DNA of 12,095 bases from Pseudomonadota bacterium (GTDB taxonomy: Bacteria > Pseudomonadota > Alphaproteobacteria > Sphingomonadales > Sphingomonadaceae): the NCBI GenBank assembly GCA_023445495.1, contig JAEXLC010000148.1, positions 1 through 12,095 on the forward strand, read 5' to 3'. Made by a program: the position numbers and the translations under genes. Position 1 is the first letter of the stretch; each line of letters starts with the position of its first letter. The notes below the pieces were generated by a model, which was not told the origin of the DNA, did not search any database, and saw nothing but the letters and a program-made list of their open reading frames with translations. Below are positions 11,996 through 12,095 of the stretch, one piece after another.

Positions 11996-12095
11996 TCAAT
12001 CGGCGAGGTGCAGCGCAAGCGCGATCAGCGTGTCGGGCTGCATGTTGCCGGCGATCTCGACCCGCCGCCAGCCGGGGCCAGCCGCCGCCGCCGCC
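11996..12095 (-). CDS. hemD: Probable uroporphyrinogen-III synthase, C-terminal fragment (runs off the window)
   Basis: The last 32 codons of a minus-strand gene, ending at TGA (11998-11996). The residues visible are AAAAAGPGWRRVEIAG (16) then NMQPDTLIALALHLAD. The pattern, a Gly-Trp followed by a beta strand and then a Leu/Ala-rich helix ending in LAD or similar, is what the end of HemD looks like (methylase-like second domain: GW...VA...PDDAALLALA). The enzyme closes hydroxymethylbilane to uroporphyrinogen III in haem synthesis. The following mitofilin-like gene strengthens the assignment, since that order is typical in alphaproteobacteria. The five-alanine run encoded by a GCC-type trinucleotide repeat (12081-12095) is at the window edge. 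With only 32 residues the call stays tentative. Confidence 0.55.
   Translation of the reverse strand, partial: AAAAAGPGWRRVEIAGNMQPDTLIALALHLAD

Noticed and set aside
12081..12095. GCC trinucleotide repeat at the right edge as a possible phase-variable tract
   Set aside because: Five in-frame units coding alanines in a GC-rich gene; changes would not shift the frame, and the tract is truncated by the window edge.

Overview
The window looks like chromosomal DNA of a sphingomonad (alphaproteobacterium, Sphingomonas or a close relative). This rests on family knowledge rather than any search: uniformly very high GC, a large TonB-dependent receptor with an EIVVTGS-type TonB box, a redox-active thioredoxin-TPR (CnoX/YbbN-like) gene coupled to a Lon-N-domain gene, a mitofilin-like gene beside what looks like the end of hemD, and short palindromic intergenic repeats. 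I see no phage, transposase, integrase, CRISPR array or toxin-antitoxin pair. Most of it reads as ordinary core or accessory genome.

Layout. Positions 44-984 (+) hold a translationally coupled pair of unknown function: an exported-looking protein and a small three-helix membrane protein. They converge, with a 4-base gap, on a minus-strand pair (989-2511): a thioredoxin-TPR co-chaperone-like protein with a TTG start, followed with ATGA overlap by a Lon substrate-binding-domain protein. A tRNA-Gly(GCC) gene lies at 2692-2766 (+). Next, on the plus strand, are two tandem secreted DUF2147 paralogues (2909-3310 and 3406-3828) and a DUF72 protein (3886-4698). After a 279-base gap comes a 983-residue TonB-dependent receptor (4978-7929) with a strong intrinsic terminator behind it.

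The convergent intergenic region 7930-8235 has no gene but is rich in structure: the terminator, a REPIN-like double palindrome (8001-8142) and a perfect 10-bp hairpin (8186-8209), half of which recurs at the very start of the window.

On the minus strand, 11044 to 8236 encodes a glutaryl-CoA dehydrogenase, a GNAT acetyltransferase and a class III (CaiB/BaiF) CoA-transferase with 1-base and 4-base overlaps, i.e. one translationally coupled unit. The dehydrogenase plus CoA-transferase is the expected pair for activating glutarate to glutaryl-CoA and oxidising and decarboxylating it to crotonyl-CoA (end of lysine/tryptophan breakdown). The GNAT between them is the least explained part. Further upstream on the same strand are a mitofilin-like membrane protein (11964-11134) and the C-terminal 32 codons of a probable uroporphyrinogen-III synthase, which runs off the right edge.

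The best leads are the REPIN-like element, the GNAT inside the glutarate operon, the tandem DUF2147 duplication and the unassigned coupled pair at the left end. None amounts to a demonstrated new system.
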